From Janthinobacterium sp. GW458P (GTDB lineage: Bacteria > Pseudomonadota > Gammaproteobacteria > Burkholderiales > Burkholderiaceae_D): 56,628 nucleotides of DNA. The stretch is taken from contig NZ_NEGZ01000028.1 in assembly GCF_002127585.1 (NCBI RefSeq), positions 1 through 56,628 of the forward strand. The letters are read 5' to 3'. How positions within the stretch are numbered: the stretch's first letter is position 1; each line of letters opens with the position of its first letter. Below, in pieces: positions 8,231-17,104 of the stretch. The position numbers and the translations under genes were made by a program. A model generated the notes under the pieces. The model was given only the letters and a program-made list of their open reading frames with translations. It searched no databases and was not told where the DNA came from.

Positions 8231-9880
8231 TTAGTGCGCGGCCAGGCTGCGCGCCGGCTTGCGGGCCACGGCGCGCGGCGCGCCAGCCGAACTGGCCGCC
8301 AGGCGCGGCGCCGCGGCGCCACCCTCATGCGCCGACAGCTTGAAGCGCGCCACCAGCTGCGCCAGCACGGCCGCCTGGTCCTGCATGCTCGACGCCGCCG
8401 CTGCCGCCTCTTCCACCAGGGCCGCGTTTTGCTGCGTCACGCTGTCCATCTCCGTGATCGCCTGGTTGACGTGGCCGATGCCCGTGCTTTGCTCGTGCGA
8501 GGCGGCCGTGATGTCGGCCATGATGTCGGTCACGCGCGAGACGGAAGCGACCACCTGATCCATGGTCGTGCCCGCCTGTGCGACGAGGGTGCTGCCGGCC
8601 GCGATGCTGTCGACGGAAGCGCCGATCAGTTCCTTGATTTCCTTCGCCGCGCCCGCGGACCGTTGGGCCAGGTTGCGCACTTCGGAGGCGACGACGGCGA
8701 AGCCGCGTCCCTGTTCCCCGGCGCGCGCCGCTTCCACGGCCGCGTTCAGGGCCAGGATGTTCGTCTGGAAGGCGATGCCGTCGATGACGCCGATGATATC
8801 GACGATCTTGCGCGACGAGGCGTTGATGGTGTCCATGGTGCCGATCACTTGCGCCACCACGGCGCCGCCCTGGCGCGCCACGCTGGACGCCGACTGCGCC
8901 AGTTCATTCGCCTGCACGGCGTTGCCCGTGTTTTGCGATACGGTCGAGGTCAGCTCCTCCATCGAGGCGGCCGTTTCTTCCAGCGAGCTGGCCTGCATTT
9001 CCGTGCGCGCCGACAAGTCCATATTGCCGCTGGCAATCTCGCTCGACGCCGTGGCGATCGTCTCGGCGCTATGGCGGATTTCGCTGATCGCATCGACCAG
9101 GTTGGCCTGCATGGTTTTCATCGCATACAGCACGCTGTGCTTGTCGCTGGCGTGCGTGCGCACGCTGCCGCTCAGGTCGTTGTTCGCGATTTTTTCCGCC
9201 ACCTCGGCCGCATACTCGGGGTCGCCGCCCAGCGCATGGCGCAGGCTGCGGTTGATCACGACGACAACGGCCGACAGCAAGCCGCACACGAGCACCAGCA
9301 CGCCCAGCGAAGTGAGCAGCGACTGGCGGAAGGCGGCGTCGATATCGTCCATGTACACGCCCACCACGAGGGTCCAGCTCCACGGCTTGTAGGCGACCAC
9401 GCGGCTCATCTTCGGTTCGGCGTTCTTCTGGCCGGGACGGGGGAAATGATAGTGGACAAAGCCCTTGCCCGCATCGCTCTTGCCGACGGCGACAATGTCG
9501 CGGTACAGATAGGTGCCGTTGGCGTCCTTGAAGTCCGACATGTTCTTGCCGTTCGTTTGCGGCGCGGCGGGATTCATCACGACGACGGCGTCGAGGTTGA
9601 TGATGGACAAATAACCGGTCTCGCCAAAGCGCATGCTCTTGATGACGGCGGTCGCCTGCTTCTGCGCCTCTTCCTGCGTCAGGGCGCCGCTGGCGGCCAG
9701 GTCGCCAAACATCTTCACGGCGCCCAGGCCCAGGTCGGCAGCATTGCTCAGGTCGGCGCTACGTTCCTCGATGCGGATCTTGCGGATTTCCAGGGCGTTA
9801 TAGACAAAGATGACAGTGATGCACAACAAGCTGCAAATCAGGGGTATCCATAACTTCTGCCGGAACGTCAATTTCTTCAT
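8231..9880 (-). CDS. Methyl-accepting chemotaxis protein with periplasmic Cache domain
   Basis: A 549-residue transmembrane chemoreceptor. TM1 (about 11-30) and TM2 (about 195-215) bracket a periplasmic sCache_2-type domain (motifs [20 protein letters not shown] and YHFPRPG). A HAMP region (about 215-270) follows, then the signalling helices with the near-invariant hairpin tip [20 protein letters not shown]. Start ATG 9878-9880 is chosen because GGAGAC lies just upstream and the protein begins with a short cytoplasmic segment; longer in-frame starts lack this. Unlike the receptor whose tail is at 1-86, it has no CheR/CheB pentapeptide (it ends SLAAH), so it would depend on other receptors for efficient adaptation (inference). 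Confidence 0.92.
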   Translation of the reverse strand: MKKLTFRQKLWIPLICSLLCITVIFVYNALEIRKIRIEERSADLSNAADLGLGAVKMFGDLAASGALTQEEAQKQATAVIKSMRFGETGYLSIINLDAVVVMNPAAPQTNGKNMSDFKDANGTYLYRDIVAVGKSDAGKGFVHYHFPRPGQKNAEPKMSRVVAYKPWSWTLVVGVYMDDIDAAFRQSLLTSLGVLVLVCGLLSAVVVVINRSLRHALGGDPEYAAEVAEKIANNDLSGSVRTHASDKHSVLYAMKTMQANLVDAISEIRHSAETIATASSEIASGNMDLSARTEMQASSLEETAASMEELTSTVSQNTGNAVQANELAQSASSVARQGGAVVAQVIGTMDTINASSRKIVDIIGVIDGIAFQTNILALNAAVEAARAGEQGRGFAVVASEVRNLAQRSAGAAKEIKELIGASVDSIAAGSTLVAQAGTTMDQVVASVSRVTDIMADITAASHEQSTGIGHVNQAITEMDSVTQQNAALVEEAAAAASSMQDQAAVLAQLVARFKLSAHEGGAAAPRLAASSAGAPRAVARKPARSLAAH

Positions 9881-10165
9881 GTGCTGTCTCCAACTGTATA
9901 TGTGCGGCGAAGGGGCATGGTCCGTACCCGGCGCTGCGGCCGGGAATGCGGCGGCGACGGCGCTCTGGCGGCACCGTTCAGACATATCCAGCATACGCTT
10001 GATCTACCGATATTTACAATGCCGGAAGGCAATGATTTTGCCCGGTGTTGTTAATGCGTTGCGACAATTGATGAGAATTGATGTTGCGTTGCAATAAGTT
10101 ATTGCCAGCACCCGCCGTTCTTTTGCGCTACAGTCACTGCAGTTCCCCACCGCGCAAGGAGCCCC
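9881..10165. promoter_or_regulatory. Divergent intergenic region with short direct repeats
   Basis: The 285-bp gap between the chemoreceptor and EamA genes. It holds a pair of TGCGTTGC repeats 30 bp apart (10055-10062, 10085-10092) surrounding two AATTGATG repeats 10 bp apart (10066-10073, 10076-10083). Helical-phase spacing (10 and 30 bp) suggests a protein-binding site, but no regulator can be named. Nothing else recognisable was seen. Confidence 0.35.
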
Positions 10166-10594
10166 ATGTCGACACCCCTTACCTGGCAAGGCTTTGCCAT
10201 CCTGTCGGCCGTCTTCGCGGCCCTGACGGCCATCCTGGGCAAGCTGGGCGTGGCCCACCTGAACAGCAATATGGCCACCCTGATACGCACGGGCGTCATC
10301 CTGCTGGTGACGGCCGCCATCATTTCGCTGCGCGCGGAATGGCAGCGCCCCGGCGGCGGCAACTGGGTGGGCTGGACTTGCCTGATCGCCTCGGGCGTGG
10401 CCACGGGGCTGTCGTGGCTGTGCTATTTCCGCGCGCTGCAACTGGGGCCCGTCTCGCTGGTGGCGCCCGTCGACAAGCTCAGCGTGGCGCTGGTGATGCT
10501 GGCCGGCTGGCTGGTGCTGGGCGAGCCGTTCACCGTGAAAGCGGCACTCGGCGGCGGCCTGATCGTGCTCGGCTCGCTGATTTTGCTGCGGTGA
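10166..10594 (+). CDS. Small EamA-domain (DMT superfamily) membrane protein
   Basis: A 142-residue inner-membrane protein with one EamA repeat: hydrophobic segments near 7-25, 36-53, 70-90, 96-115 and 122-141. Full-length drug/metabolite transporters have two such repeats; single-repeat members may work as dimers. The motif GPVSLVAPVDKLSVAL followed by a short loop and GEPFT is the typical end of an EamA unit. AAGGAG lies seven bases before the ATG. Substrate unknown. Next gene follows on the same strand after 73 bp. Confidence 0.82.
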   Translation: MSTPLTWQGFAILSAVFAALTAILGKLGVAHLNSNMATLIRTGVILLVTAAIISLRAEWQRPGGGNWVGWTCLIASGVATGLSWLCYFRALQLGPVSLVAPVDKLSVALVMLAGWLVLGEPFTVKAALGGGLIVLGSLILLR

Positions 10595-10667
10595 GGCGAT
10601 ACACGGCACGCGGCGGCGCGCCTGTGTCAGAATGCACGCCGCATAGAATGAATCACGAAAGAACAGC

Positions 10668-11033
10668 ATGACCAAGAACGAAGCCATGAAACGCATCAAC
10701 GACCGCCTGGGCAAACCCACGCTGACGGACAAGAACACGCACTTTGCCAGCGTCGCCAGCTACGGCACGGACGAAGGCTGGTGGCTGAAGATCCCTTTTC
10801 TCACCTTCAAGCAGGAATTGCATTTCATCCTCAACAATGAAAAGACGAAAAGCTTCCAGCACCTGAAAATCGGCGCCAACCAGATCCTCAGCCCCGGCAT
10901 GAAGTTCCGCAGCACGGGCGGCGCGGCCGACGCCTTCATGTCGGCCTCGCCGCCGAAGCGCCTGGTCGACCTGCTCGACGGCGGCAGCAAGTACAACTTC
11001 ACCAAACATTTCGTCAACGACTACCGCTACTAA
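10668..11033 (+). CDS. Hypothetical protein
   Basis: A 121-residue soluble protein, basic, without signal peptide or membrane segment. It contains the readable stretches DEGWWLKIPFLTFKQELHFILNN and LSPGMKFRSTGGAADAFMSA. I do not recognise the family. Codon use matches the surrounding genes, and GAAAGAA before the ATG could serve as ribosome site. Its stop codon abuts repeat copy 2. Confidence 0.65.
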   Translation: MTKNEAMKRINDRLGKPTLTDKNTHFASVASYGTDEGWWLKIPFLTFKQELHFILNNEKTKSFQHLKIGANQILSPGMKFRSTGGAADAFMSASPPKRLVDLLDGGSKYNFTKHFVNDYRY

Positions 11034-11153
11034 AACACCTGACCAAACCTACTGCGCGGCGCGCTTTGCGGCCTGCGAGGCTCACCGTACTAGAGTACGG
11101 TTGCGCTTCTTAGCCACAAATCACTACCGCTCGCTACGGTTTTGTCAGGTGCT
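11034..11153. repeat. Intergenic palindromic repeat, copy 2
   Basis: Fills the gap between two convergent hypothetical genes. Terminal arms 11034-11049 and 11138-11153 pair at 14 of 16 positions. An internal hairpin, ACCGTACT / AGTACGGT with a two-base loop, occupies 11084-11101. Shared blocks with copies 1 and 3: CTACTGCGCGGCGCG, TTGCGCTTCT and CCGCTCGCTACGGTTTTGTC. Confidence 0.85.
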
Positions 11154-11163
11154 CTTCATGTCG

Positions 11164-11571
11164 TTAGTCTTCCCTTGGCGGCAGCCACACCCTGAGCAAA
11201 TGCCGGGCGATGTCGAGCGCGTCGTCGCGGCTGGTGCCAAAGTGTAAAGGGTAGCCCCAGAACTGGCCGAACGTGGCGGCAAAGGCCTTGCCGGCCAGGC
11301 GCTTGGCCGCGCTCGGCTCGACGAGCACCATGCCCTGGATGTAGGCGCGCAGGGCGGCCTTGTGCCGCTTCATCCACAGCACGGCGCGCTTGCGCGCTTC
11401 CTGCGGATGGTCATGTCCGTCCTCGTCGAGGCCTTGCTCGCTGAGGATGACGAACGCCTGGCGGCGCGCCAGCAAGTCTTCGAACTGGGCGAACAGGGCC
11501 TCGTCCGGGCTGCCGGCGGCAGGGTCGCGGCGCATCCAGACGAGGGGGAAATCGGTGATATCGAGTTGCAT
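11164..11571 (-). CDS. Hypothetical protein
   Basis: A 135-residue soluble protein of unknown function beginning MQLDITDFPLVWMR. The start at 11571 is set by AAGGAG six bases upstream; an ATG five codons earlier would place that site inside the gene. Predicted mostly helical with an acidic/His patch DEDGHDHPQE in the middle. It resembles conserved hypothetical proteins, possibly SpoIIAA/STAS-like at the N-terminus (LDITDFPLVW), but that is weak. It converges on the gene ending at 11033 across repeat copy 2. Confidence 0.65.
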   Translation of the reverse strand: MQLDITDFPLVWMRRDPAAGSPDEALFAQFEDLLARRQAFVILSEQGLDEDGHDHPQEARKRAVLWMKRHKAALRAYIQGMVLVEPSAAKRLAGKAFAATFGQFWGYPLHFGTSRDDALDIARHLLRVWLPPRED

Positions 11572-11742
11572 GGGGGACTCCTTCAAAGGGGGTTGCCGTT
11601 CCTCCTGGCCTTCATCAGAACACGGGCGGCGGCGGTTGCCGTTGAAGCGGGGCTGCGGATAGCCATACGATACCGATGACGGCGCCCGGCGTCATTGCAT
11701 ACAATAGCCACAATATTATTCAATCCAGCCAAAGTCCCCGCC

Positions 11743-12579
11743 ATGCCCTATCCCTTGCTGCCGAGCATGCTCTCCACCCAGCTGGGCCTCGACGCCGCCG
11801 CCTCCATCATCGATTTCGACGTCGATGGCGTGCTGCGCCCCGTACTGGCGCTGGGCCTGGCCAGCGTGCGCGAGGAATGGGAACAGGCGCCGCACCAGCA
11901 CCGCAAGGGACAGCTGCTGTACGCCATACGCGGCGTGATTCATTGCGAGGTGGAAAGTGGCGTGTGGATCGTGCCGCCCCAGTGCGCCGTATGGATACCG
12001 GGCGGCCTGATGCACGCGGCCCAGGGCGTGGGCGAAGCCGAGTGCTATTGCCTGTTCGTCGAGCCGGCCATGGCGCCGGCCTTGCCGGCCGTCTGCTGCA
12101 CCCTGGCCGTCTCACCGCTGCTGCGCGAACTGATCGTCAAGGCGGCCGGCTTTCCCACCCTGACCACCTTGCATGGCGCGCAAGAGCGGCTGGTGGCGAC
12201 CCTGCTCGATGAACTGGCGGCGGCGCCCGTGGAAGACCTGCATCTGCCGATGCCGCGCGACGCGCGCCTGCGCCGCCTGGCCGCCCTGCTGCTGGCGCAG
12301 CCGGCCGACAAGGGCACGCTGGCCGAGTGGGCCAGCCGCATCGGCATGAGCGAGCGCAGCATGACCAGGCAGTCATTGGCGGAAATGGGCATGAGCGTGG
12401 GCCGCTGGCGCCGGCAGCTGCATGTGATCATCGCCCTGCAACGGCTGGCGCAGGGCCACAGCGTCAAGAAGATCGCGCTGGAACTGGGCTACGAAAACAC
12501 CAGCGGTTTCGTCACCATGTTCCGCAAGGCCGTCGGCAAGCCGCCGGCGCGCTACCTGGCGGAACGGGAAACCCATTAA
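11743..12579 (+). CDS. AraC-family transcriptional regulator with cupin N-terminus
   Basis: A 278-residue activator or repressor. The N-terminal cupin-like sensor (about 20-110) contains EEWEQAPHQHRKGQLLYAIRG and VWIVPPQCAVWIPGGLMH, typical of AraC proteins that bind small aromatics or metabolites. The C-terminal double helix-turn-helix (about 185-275) shows LAEWASRIGMSERSMTRQ and IALELGYENTSGFVTMFRKA followed by G-x-P-x-R-Y. ATG 11743 is preferred; an upstream TTG has no ribosome site. Target genes are not evident: the divergent neighbour (11164-11571) is a hypothetical protein and the downstream gene is convergent folE. Confidence 0.88.
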   Translation: MPYPLLPSMLSTQLGLDAAASIIDFDVDGVLRPVLALGLASVREEWEQAPHQHRKGQLLYAIRGVIHCEVESGVWIVPPQCAVWIPGGLMHAAQGVGEAECYCLFVEPAMAPALPAVCCTLAVSPLLRELIVKAAGFPTLTTLHGAQERLVATLLDELAAAPVEDLHLPMPRDARLRRLAALLLAQPADKGTLAEWASRIGMSERSMTRQSLAEMGMSVGRWRRQLHVIIALQRLAQGHSVKKIALELGYENTSGFVTMFRKAVGKPPARYLAERETH

Positions 12580-12581
12580 AA

Positions 12582-12601
12582 AAGGCGGCATATGCCGCCT
12601 T
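12582..12601 (-). terminator. Terminator of folE
   Basis: A perfect 20-nt palindrome, AAGGCGGCATATGCCGCCTT, followed on the minus strand by a run of T. It lies 25 bp beyond the folE stop codon and directly after the AraC-type gene on the other strand. Confidence 0.75.
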
Positions 12602-12626
12602 CGTCACGCATCGTCGCTTAAAACGA

Positions 12627-13193
12627 TCAGCTTTCGCGTGCCAGCGCCAGAAATTCCGTGCGCAGCGCCAGGTTCGGCTGCATCTCGCCCAGCATGGCCG
12701 AGGTGATGGTTTCCTCGCCCGGCGTGCGGATGCCGCGGCTTTCCATGCACAGGTGGCGGCAGCGCACGACCACGCCCACCGACTTCGGTTCCAGCACTTC
12801 CATCAGCGCGTTGGCGATCTGCATCGTCATGCGTTCCTGCACCTGCAGGCGCTTGGAGAAGCAATCGACGAGGCGCGTCAGTTTCGACAGGCCGACGATC
12901 TTGCCATTTGGCACATAACCGATGGTGGCCTTGCCGAAGAACGGCGCCAGATGGTGCTCGCAATGGCTGTAGACGGGGATGCCGCGCACGACGATGAGCT
13001 CGTTGTACTGTTCCGCGCCGTCTTCAAAGGCTTTCAGCAAGTCCACCGGGTCCTGGCCATAGCCGGAAGTCCAGTGCTTCCAGGCTTTCGCCACGCGCGC
13101 CGGCGTTTCCAGCAAGCCAGGACGCTGCGGGTCTTCGCCAAAGCTGCTGATCAGCCGGCGCCAGTCGTTTTCGGAGAATTCTTCTTGAGACAT
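12627..13193 (-). CDS. folE: GTP cyclohydrolase I
   Basis: A 188-residue cytoplasmic enzyme converting GTP to dihydroneopterin triphosphate, first step of tetrahydrofolate/pterin synthesis. Signatures: Zn and active-site cluster SHCEHHLAPF, the conserved VGLSKLTRLVDCFSKRLQVQER and Q-x-AN helix, and RHLCMESRG with the second Zn Cys. Start MSQEEF at 13193 is chosen since the upstream in-frame extension is Arg-rich and unlike the family. Length is normal for bacterial FolE1. It follows nudC on the same strand after 79 bp, with a dedicated terminator. Confidence 0.95.
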   Translation of the reverse strand: MSQEEFSENDWRRLISSFGEDPQRPGLLETPARVAKAWKHWTSGYGQDPVDLLKAFEDGAEQYNELIVVRGIPVYSHCEHHLAPFFGKATIGYVPNGKIVGLSKLTRLVDCFSKRLQVQERMTMQIANALMEVLEPKSVGVVVRCRHLCMESRGIRTPGEETITSAMLGEMQPNLALRTEFLALARES

Positions 13194-13272
13194 GCTAAAA
13201 CACCCTAAAATTTTCAATTGCCGCCAGTATATAGAAAATGTGGCAGGCTGCCTGAGCCGCCCTACTTTCCCG

Positions 13273-14106
13273 CTACGCCGGCGGCCGGTGCGCGCCGACC
13301 AGCAACGCGGAGATCGACACGCTCGAACTCGCTTCCGGCCAGACATCACCGGGGCCGAACCAGCGCGCCTCGGCAATCTCGTTCTCGTCGAGGCGGATCT
13401 CGCCGTCGAGGTAGTCAGCCGTAAACGCGATCATCAGCGAATGGGGAAACGGCCAGGATTGGCTCATGAAGTACTGCAGATTATGCACGCGCAAGCCCAC
13501 CTCTTCCATCACTTCGCGGTGCACGGCTTCCTCGATCGATTCGCCCGCTTCCAGGAAACCGGCCAGCGGACTGAAACGCTGCGACGGTGAATGCCTGTGC
13601 ATGGCCAGCAGCACGTGCTGGCCCTTGCGGATGAGCACCATCATGGCCGGCGAAATGCGCGGATAGGCGAGCATGCCGCAGGCGGCGCAGGTAAAGCAGC
13701 GTTCGCCGCGCGTGCGCTGCATGGGCGTGGCGCACACGCCGCAATGGCGGTGCGTGCGCGCCCATTCGGCCAGCTGCGCGGCGCGGCTGGCCAGGCCCAG
13801 GAAGGCGTCGTCGACGGCATGGAACAGCGAGCGCATGGGGTGATACGCCAGGCCGCTGTCGGCCGGCAGCTGCTCCACATCCGTCCAGACCGTCTGGCAA
13901 TAGCGGCCTTGCCACAGGCCGACGGGCTGGGCACGGCTCAGGTCGATATCGAGCGCCGCCGCCTCGGCGGCAGTGGGCAGGGTCAGCCCGGGCGCACGCA
14001 GCAGCAGGCGTCCGCGGTGGAAGACAAAGGTCAGCGTCTGCTCGGCGGCCGGGGCCGGTTCGGGCGCATCGATCAGGGGGACAAAGGCATCGGGAGTCTG
14101 CAGCAT
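13273..14106 (-). CDS. nudC: NAD(H) pyrophosphatase / deNADding enzyme NudC
   Basis: A 277-residue Nudix hydrolase that splits NADH to NMNH and AMP and removes NAD caps from RNA. The N-terminal domain is followed by a four-Cys zinc ribbon (CGVC...CFTCAACG, about 125-145). The Nudix box then reads GFLEAGESIEEAVHREVMEE, with the Glu residues for metal binding. The NudC specificity motif SQPWPFPxS appears as SQSWPFPHS, one substitution from consensus. The start ATG is at 14104-14106. Upstream is the siderophore-receptor control region on the opposite strand. Confidence 0.93.
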   Translation of the reverse strand: MLQTPDAFVPLIDAPEPAPAAEQTLTFVFHRGRLLLRAPGLTLPTAAEAAALDIDLSRAQPVGLWQGRYCQTVWTDVEQLPADSGLAYHPMRSLFHAVDDAFLGLASRAAQLAEWARTHRHCGVCATPMQRTRGERCFTCAACGMLAYPRISPAMMVLIRKGQHVLLAMHRHSPSQRFSPLAGFLEAGESIEEAVHREVMEEVGLRVHNLQYFMSQSWPFPHSLMIAFTADYLDGEIRLDENEIAEARWFGPGDVWPEASSSVSISALLVGAHRPPA

Positions 14107-14253
14107 GCTTGGCGGTCAATTGTAAAGGTTGCTCATCATACTCCCGCCGCCCGACGCTTGCGCGCGTAGCAGCGGCCGGCCAGCAAAGCAAGCACGCATG
14201 CGGCATGACCGTGTTTTTTTTGCGGCACGCCCAATTCGTTGCGTAAACGAGAC

Positions 14254-14272
14254 TGATAACGATTCTCATTTA
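14254..14272 (+). promoter_or_regulatory. Fur box
   Basis: The 19-mer TGATAACGATTCTCATTTA matches the Fur consensus GATAATGATAATCATTATC closely, with the ATAA-GATT-CTCATT hexamer pattern. It overlaps the -35 region of the siderophore-receptor promoter, the expected place for iron-dependent repression. Confidence 0.75.
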
Positions 14273-14297
14273 CGAATAAGCGCCCAATAATTACAAT
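14269..14297 (+). promoter_or_regulatory. Sigma-70 promoter of the siderophore receptor gene
   Basis: A -35-like TTTACG (14269-14274) and -10 TACAAT (14292-14297) are separated by 17 bp. The element overlaps the Fur box and lies about 100 bp ahead of the ATG. Confidence 0.55.
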
Positions 14298-14398
14298 GTC
14301 GCTCTATTCGTCCACCGCCAGCCACTTGCCCGTGTGCCAACGCACCGCCGCGCAGCGCCAGCCAGGAACCACTACCCTGACCTTATCGAGAGAGCAAG

Positions 14399-16729
14399 AT
14401 GGCAATCAAGAGCCGCAAACACGCCCCATCCCGTTTCAACCAGCACGTCGGCGCCGCCCTGGCCGTGATGCTGCTGCCCGTCGCCGCCCAGGCGGCCGAC
14501 CCGGCAGGCCAGAGCGCGCCCGCATCGCAGCAAACCCTCAATGAAATCAAGGTCGTCAGTTCCAAGGAAAATGATTTCAAGGCCGAGAAAGCCTCGTCGC
14601 CGAAGTACACGGAAGAGCTCGTCAACACGGCGCAAACCATCGTCGTGATCAAGAAAGAATTGATCGAACAGCAAGGCGCGCTGACCCTGACGGATGCGCT
14701 GCGCAACACGCCGGGCGTGGGCACCTTCTTCCTCGGCGAGAATGGCAACACGAACACGGGCGACGCCGTCTACATGCGCGGCTTCGACGCCTCGGGCAGC
14801 ATCTATGTCGATGGCGTGCGCGACGTCGGCTCCATCTCGCGCGACGTCTTCAACATCGAACAGATCGACGTGCTGAAGGGCCCGGCGGGCACGGACAGCG
14901 GCCGCGGTTCGCCGACGGGCTCGATCAACCTGGTCAGCAAGACGGCGACCATGGAAAACAAGTTCAATTCCCTGCTGACGGCCGGCAGCGGCAAGCAGAA
15001 ACGCGCCACGGCCGACTGGAACCGCATCCTCGACAGCGATACCGGCACGGCATTGCGCCTGAACCTGATGACGCAGGACAGCGGCAATCCGGCGCGCGAT
15101 GAAGTCAAGAACAAGCGCTGGGCCTTCGCGCCCACCGTCACCTTCGGCATCGGCAAGCCGACGCGCGTCACGGCCAGCTACCTGCACGTGGATCAAAACA
15201 ACGTGCCCGACGGCTTCGTGCCCACCATCGGCCTGCCCGGCTACAGCACGCCGGACAGCATCACGCCGACGAACAAGGTCATCCGCACCTTCCTGAACGG
15301 CGCGGCCAGGGTCGATCCGAAGAACTTCTACGGCTCCACCGCGGACCACGACAAGGTCAAGGCCGACATGGGCACCTTGCGCATCGACCATGATTTCTCG
15401 CCCACGCTGCAGCTGCAAAACACCACGCGCTACGGCAAGACCCAGCAGGATTACCTGCTGACGGCCTTCATGGGCAGCACCGCCAACCTGAAGACGCCGG
15501 TCGCCACCGACCCGTCGACCTGGACCCTGGCGCGCTCGCTGCGCACGGTGAAGGACCAGGAAAACACGATCCTGACCAACCAGACCGTCATCAGCGCGCA
15601 ATTCGACACGGGCGTGCTCAAGCACTCCGTGGTGGCCGGCGCCGAGTTCACCAGCGAAAAGCAGACCAACTACGGCTATGTGCCCGCCAGCCTGGGCACC
15701 ATGCCGGACGCCAATCTCTACCATCCGAACCCGCGCGACCCCGTCACTGGCTACCAGCCCGTGCGCAGCGGCGCCTACAGCCAGGGCGAAGTCAACACGC
15801 AAAGCGCGTATGTCTTCGACACCATCAAGTTCGGCGACAAATGGATCTTCAACGGCGGCGTGCGCTTCGACCATTTCAACACCAGCTATGACTCCGTCAC
15901 CCTGCAAACGGCCGTCGCCCCGGGCCAGGTGCAAAAATTGCCGGTGGGCACGCCTATTCCTGTTCACATCACCCTGAACGACACCTTCGCCAACGGCAAG
16001 ATCTCGGCCCTGTACAAGCCGACGCCGGACAGCAGCGTGTATGCGCTGTGGGCCACGTCGAAGGCGCCGCCGGGCACCAACTTTACGCTGAGCACGGGCG
16101 CCAGCAGCGCGCAAAATCCGATCTATGATCCGCAGGAAACCACGACCAAGGAAATCGGCACCAAGTGGGATTTCCTGAAACAAAAACTGTCGCTGTCGGC
16201 CGCCATCTACCAGACGGACGTGAAAAATGAAGTGGAACAAGATCCCGTCGACCTGGTCTACTATCAGAATGGCAAGAAACGCGTGCAGGGCGTCGAAATC
16301 GGCATGGTGGGCGAAATCATGCCGAACTGGCTGGTCAGCGCCGGCTACACGCGCATGAATACCAAGGTCGAGTCGGGCAAGGTCGTCACGGCCAGCGGCA
16401 TCAATAACCTCAGCTACACGCCGAAACAGGCGTTCACGGGCTGGACGTCGTACACCCTGCCCTTCGGCCTGAAGATCGGCGGCGGCGCCCGTTACGTCGG
16501 TGAAATGCTGCGCGGCACCGACGGCGCCGTCGGCACGCCGGCCCGCGTCGATGCCTACTGGGTCTTCGACGCCATGGCAAGCTATACCGTCAACAAGAAC
16601 CTCGACTTGCAGTTGAACGCCTACAACCTGGCCGACAAGACCTATGTGGCGGCCATCAACAAGTCCGGCTTCCGCTACACGCCCGGCCAGCCCCGTTCGT
16701 TCAGCCTGACGGCCAATATCAAGTTCTAA
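14399..16729 (+). CDS. fiu: TonB-dependent catecholate siderophore receptor, Fiu-like
   Basis: A 776-residue outer-membrane receptor for ferric catecholates or related siderophores. Signal peptide to about AAQAA; TonB-box-like segment LNEIKVVSS; plug domain (about 55-165) with TIVVIKKELIEQQGALTLTDAL split and IYVDGVRD...IEQIDVLKGPAGT; then a 22-strand barrel ending in the outer-membrane C-terminal motif ANIKF. The sequence most resembles Fiu, including DVGSISRDVFNIEQIDV. A Fur box and promoter lie upstream and a terminator follows. No siderophore biosynthesis, TonB or PiuC-type gene is adjacent, so it probably takes up exogenous siderophores (inference). Confidence 0.9.
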   Translation: MAIKSRKHAPSRFNQHVGAALAVMLLPVAAQAADPAGQSAPASQQTLNEIKVVSSKENDFKAEKASSPKYTEELVNTAQTIVVIKKELIEQQGALTLTDALRNTPGVGTFFLGENGNTNTGDAVYMRGFDASGSIYVDGVRDVGSISRDVFNIEQIDVLKGPAGTDSGRGSPTGSINLVSKTATMENKFNSLLTAGSGKQKRATADWNRILDSDTGTALRLNLMTQDSGNPARDEVKNKRWAFAPTVTFGIGKPTRVTASYLHVDQNNVPDGFVPTIGLPGYSTPDSITPTNKVIRTFLNGAARVDPKNFYGSTADHDKVKADMGTLRIDHDFSPTLQLQNTTRYGKTQQDYLLTAFMGSTANLKTPVATDPSTWTLARSLRTVKDQENTILTNQTVISAQFDTGVLKHSVVAGAEFTSEKQTNYGYVPASLGTMPDANLYHPNPRDPVTGYQPVRSGAYSQGEVNTQSAYVFDTIKFGDKWIFNGGVRFDHFNTSYDSVTLQTAVAPGQVQKLPVGTPIPVHITLNDTFANGKISALYKPTPDSSVYALWATSKAPPGTNFTLSTGASSAQNPIYDPQETTTKEIGTKWDFLKQKLSLSAAIYQTDVKNEVEQDPVDLVYYQNGKKRVQGVEIGMVGEIMPNWLVSAGYTRMNTKVESGKVVTASGINNLSYTPKQAFTGWTSYTLPFGLKIGGGARYVGEMLRGTDGAVGTPARVDAYWVFDAMASYTVNKNLDLQLNAYNLADKTYVAAINKSGFRYTPGQPRSFSLTANIKF

Positions 16730-16748
16730 ACACGCATTGCGCCATATC

Positions 16749-16774
16749 AAGCCCCTCTTCGGAGGGGCTTTTTT
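16749..16774 (+). terminator. Terminator of the siderophore receptor gene
   Basis: A 9-bp perfect stem (16749-16757 with 16762-16770) with a 4-nt loop and a six-T tail, 20 bp after the receptor stop codon. Confidence 0.92.
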
Positions 16775-16827
16775 ATTGTCCTGATAATCTTGTCTTTTTG
16801 GCGCGGCGCCACCCTGCCGTGACTAGC

Positions 16828-16843
16828 GTATGAAAAGTCATAC
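16828..16843. promoter_or_regulatory. Inverted repeat, candidate DctD upstream activator site
   Basis: GTATGA-AAAG-TCATAC is a perfect 6-bp inverted repeat with a 4-bp centre, about 135 bp upstream of the sigma-54 promoter of dctA. This is the usual distance for NtrC-family enhancer sites. A weaker half-palindrome, CGCAA-N10-TTGCG, lies near 16872-16891. Assignment to DctD is inference. Confidence 0.45.
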
Positions 16844-16961
16844 AGCGATGGCCTGCCGCGTCCAATATTTCGCGCAAACGTGCAAAGTTGCGACATCTAA
16901 GCAACAAAAAAAGCTTCCTCAAATCAACAACTTAAGAAGTTCGGTCCCAAATTCCCATTTC

Positions 16962-16977
16962 AGGCATATCCTTTGCT
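16962..16977 (+). promoter_or_regulatory. Sigma-54 promoter of dctA
   Basis: AGGCATATCCTTTGCT matches the -24/-12 consensus TGGCAYRN4TTGCW at all but the first base, with GG (16963-16964) and GC (16975-16976) at the exact 10-bp separation required. A transcript would begin near 16988, leaving a leader of about 117 nt. The gene for a sigma-54 activator, dctD, lies in the same cluster, which supports the call. Confidence 0.75.
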
Positions 16978-17104
16978 ATGTACAGGTTTTGCTGCAAATA
17001 ATCGCTGGCACGCAAGGGCTTGTTTTTGAGAAATATTGACTCCAAGCTTGAGTTGCTCGCAATCAATAATCCGCTCACAGCGGCGTTTCACCGGAGGAGT
17101 CATA

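Noticed and set aside
13194..13376. Long N-terminal extension of FolE
   Set aside because: The extra 61 residues are Arg-rich, overlap nudC on the same strand and are absent from FolE proteins; a start at 13193 gives the normal length.
14372..16750. A 792-residue open frame antisense to the Fiu-like receptor
   Set aside because: Same antisense artefact; the sense frame has signal peptide, plug and barrel features, a promoter and a terminator.
17006..17022. TGGCACG motif resembling a sigma-54 -24 element
   Set aside because: The following GC doublet is one base too close for the required GG-to-GC spacing; the element at 16962-16977 fits exactly.
16830..17039. A 69-residue open frame before dctA
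   Set aside because: It covers the enhancer and sigma-54 promoter region, has no ribosome site and shows no domain.
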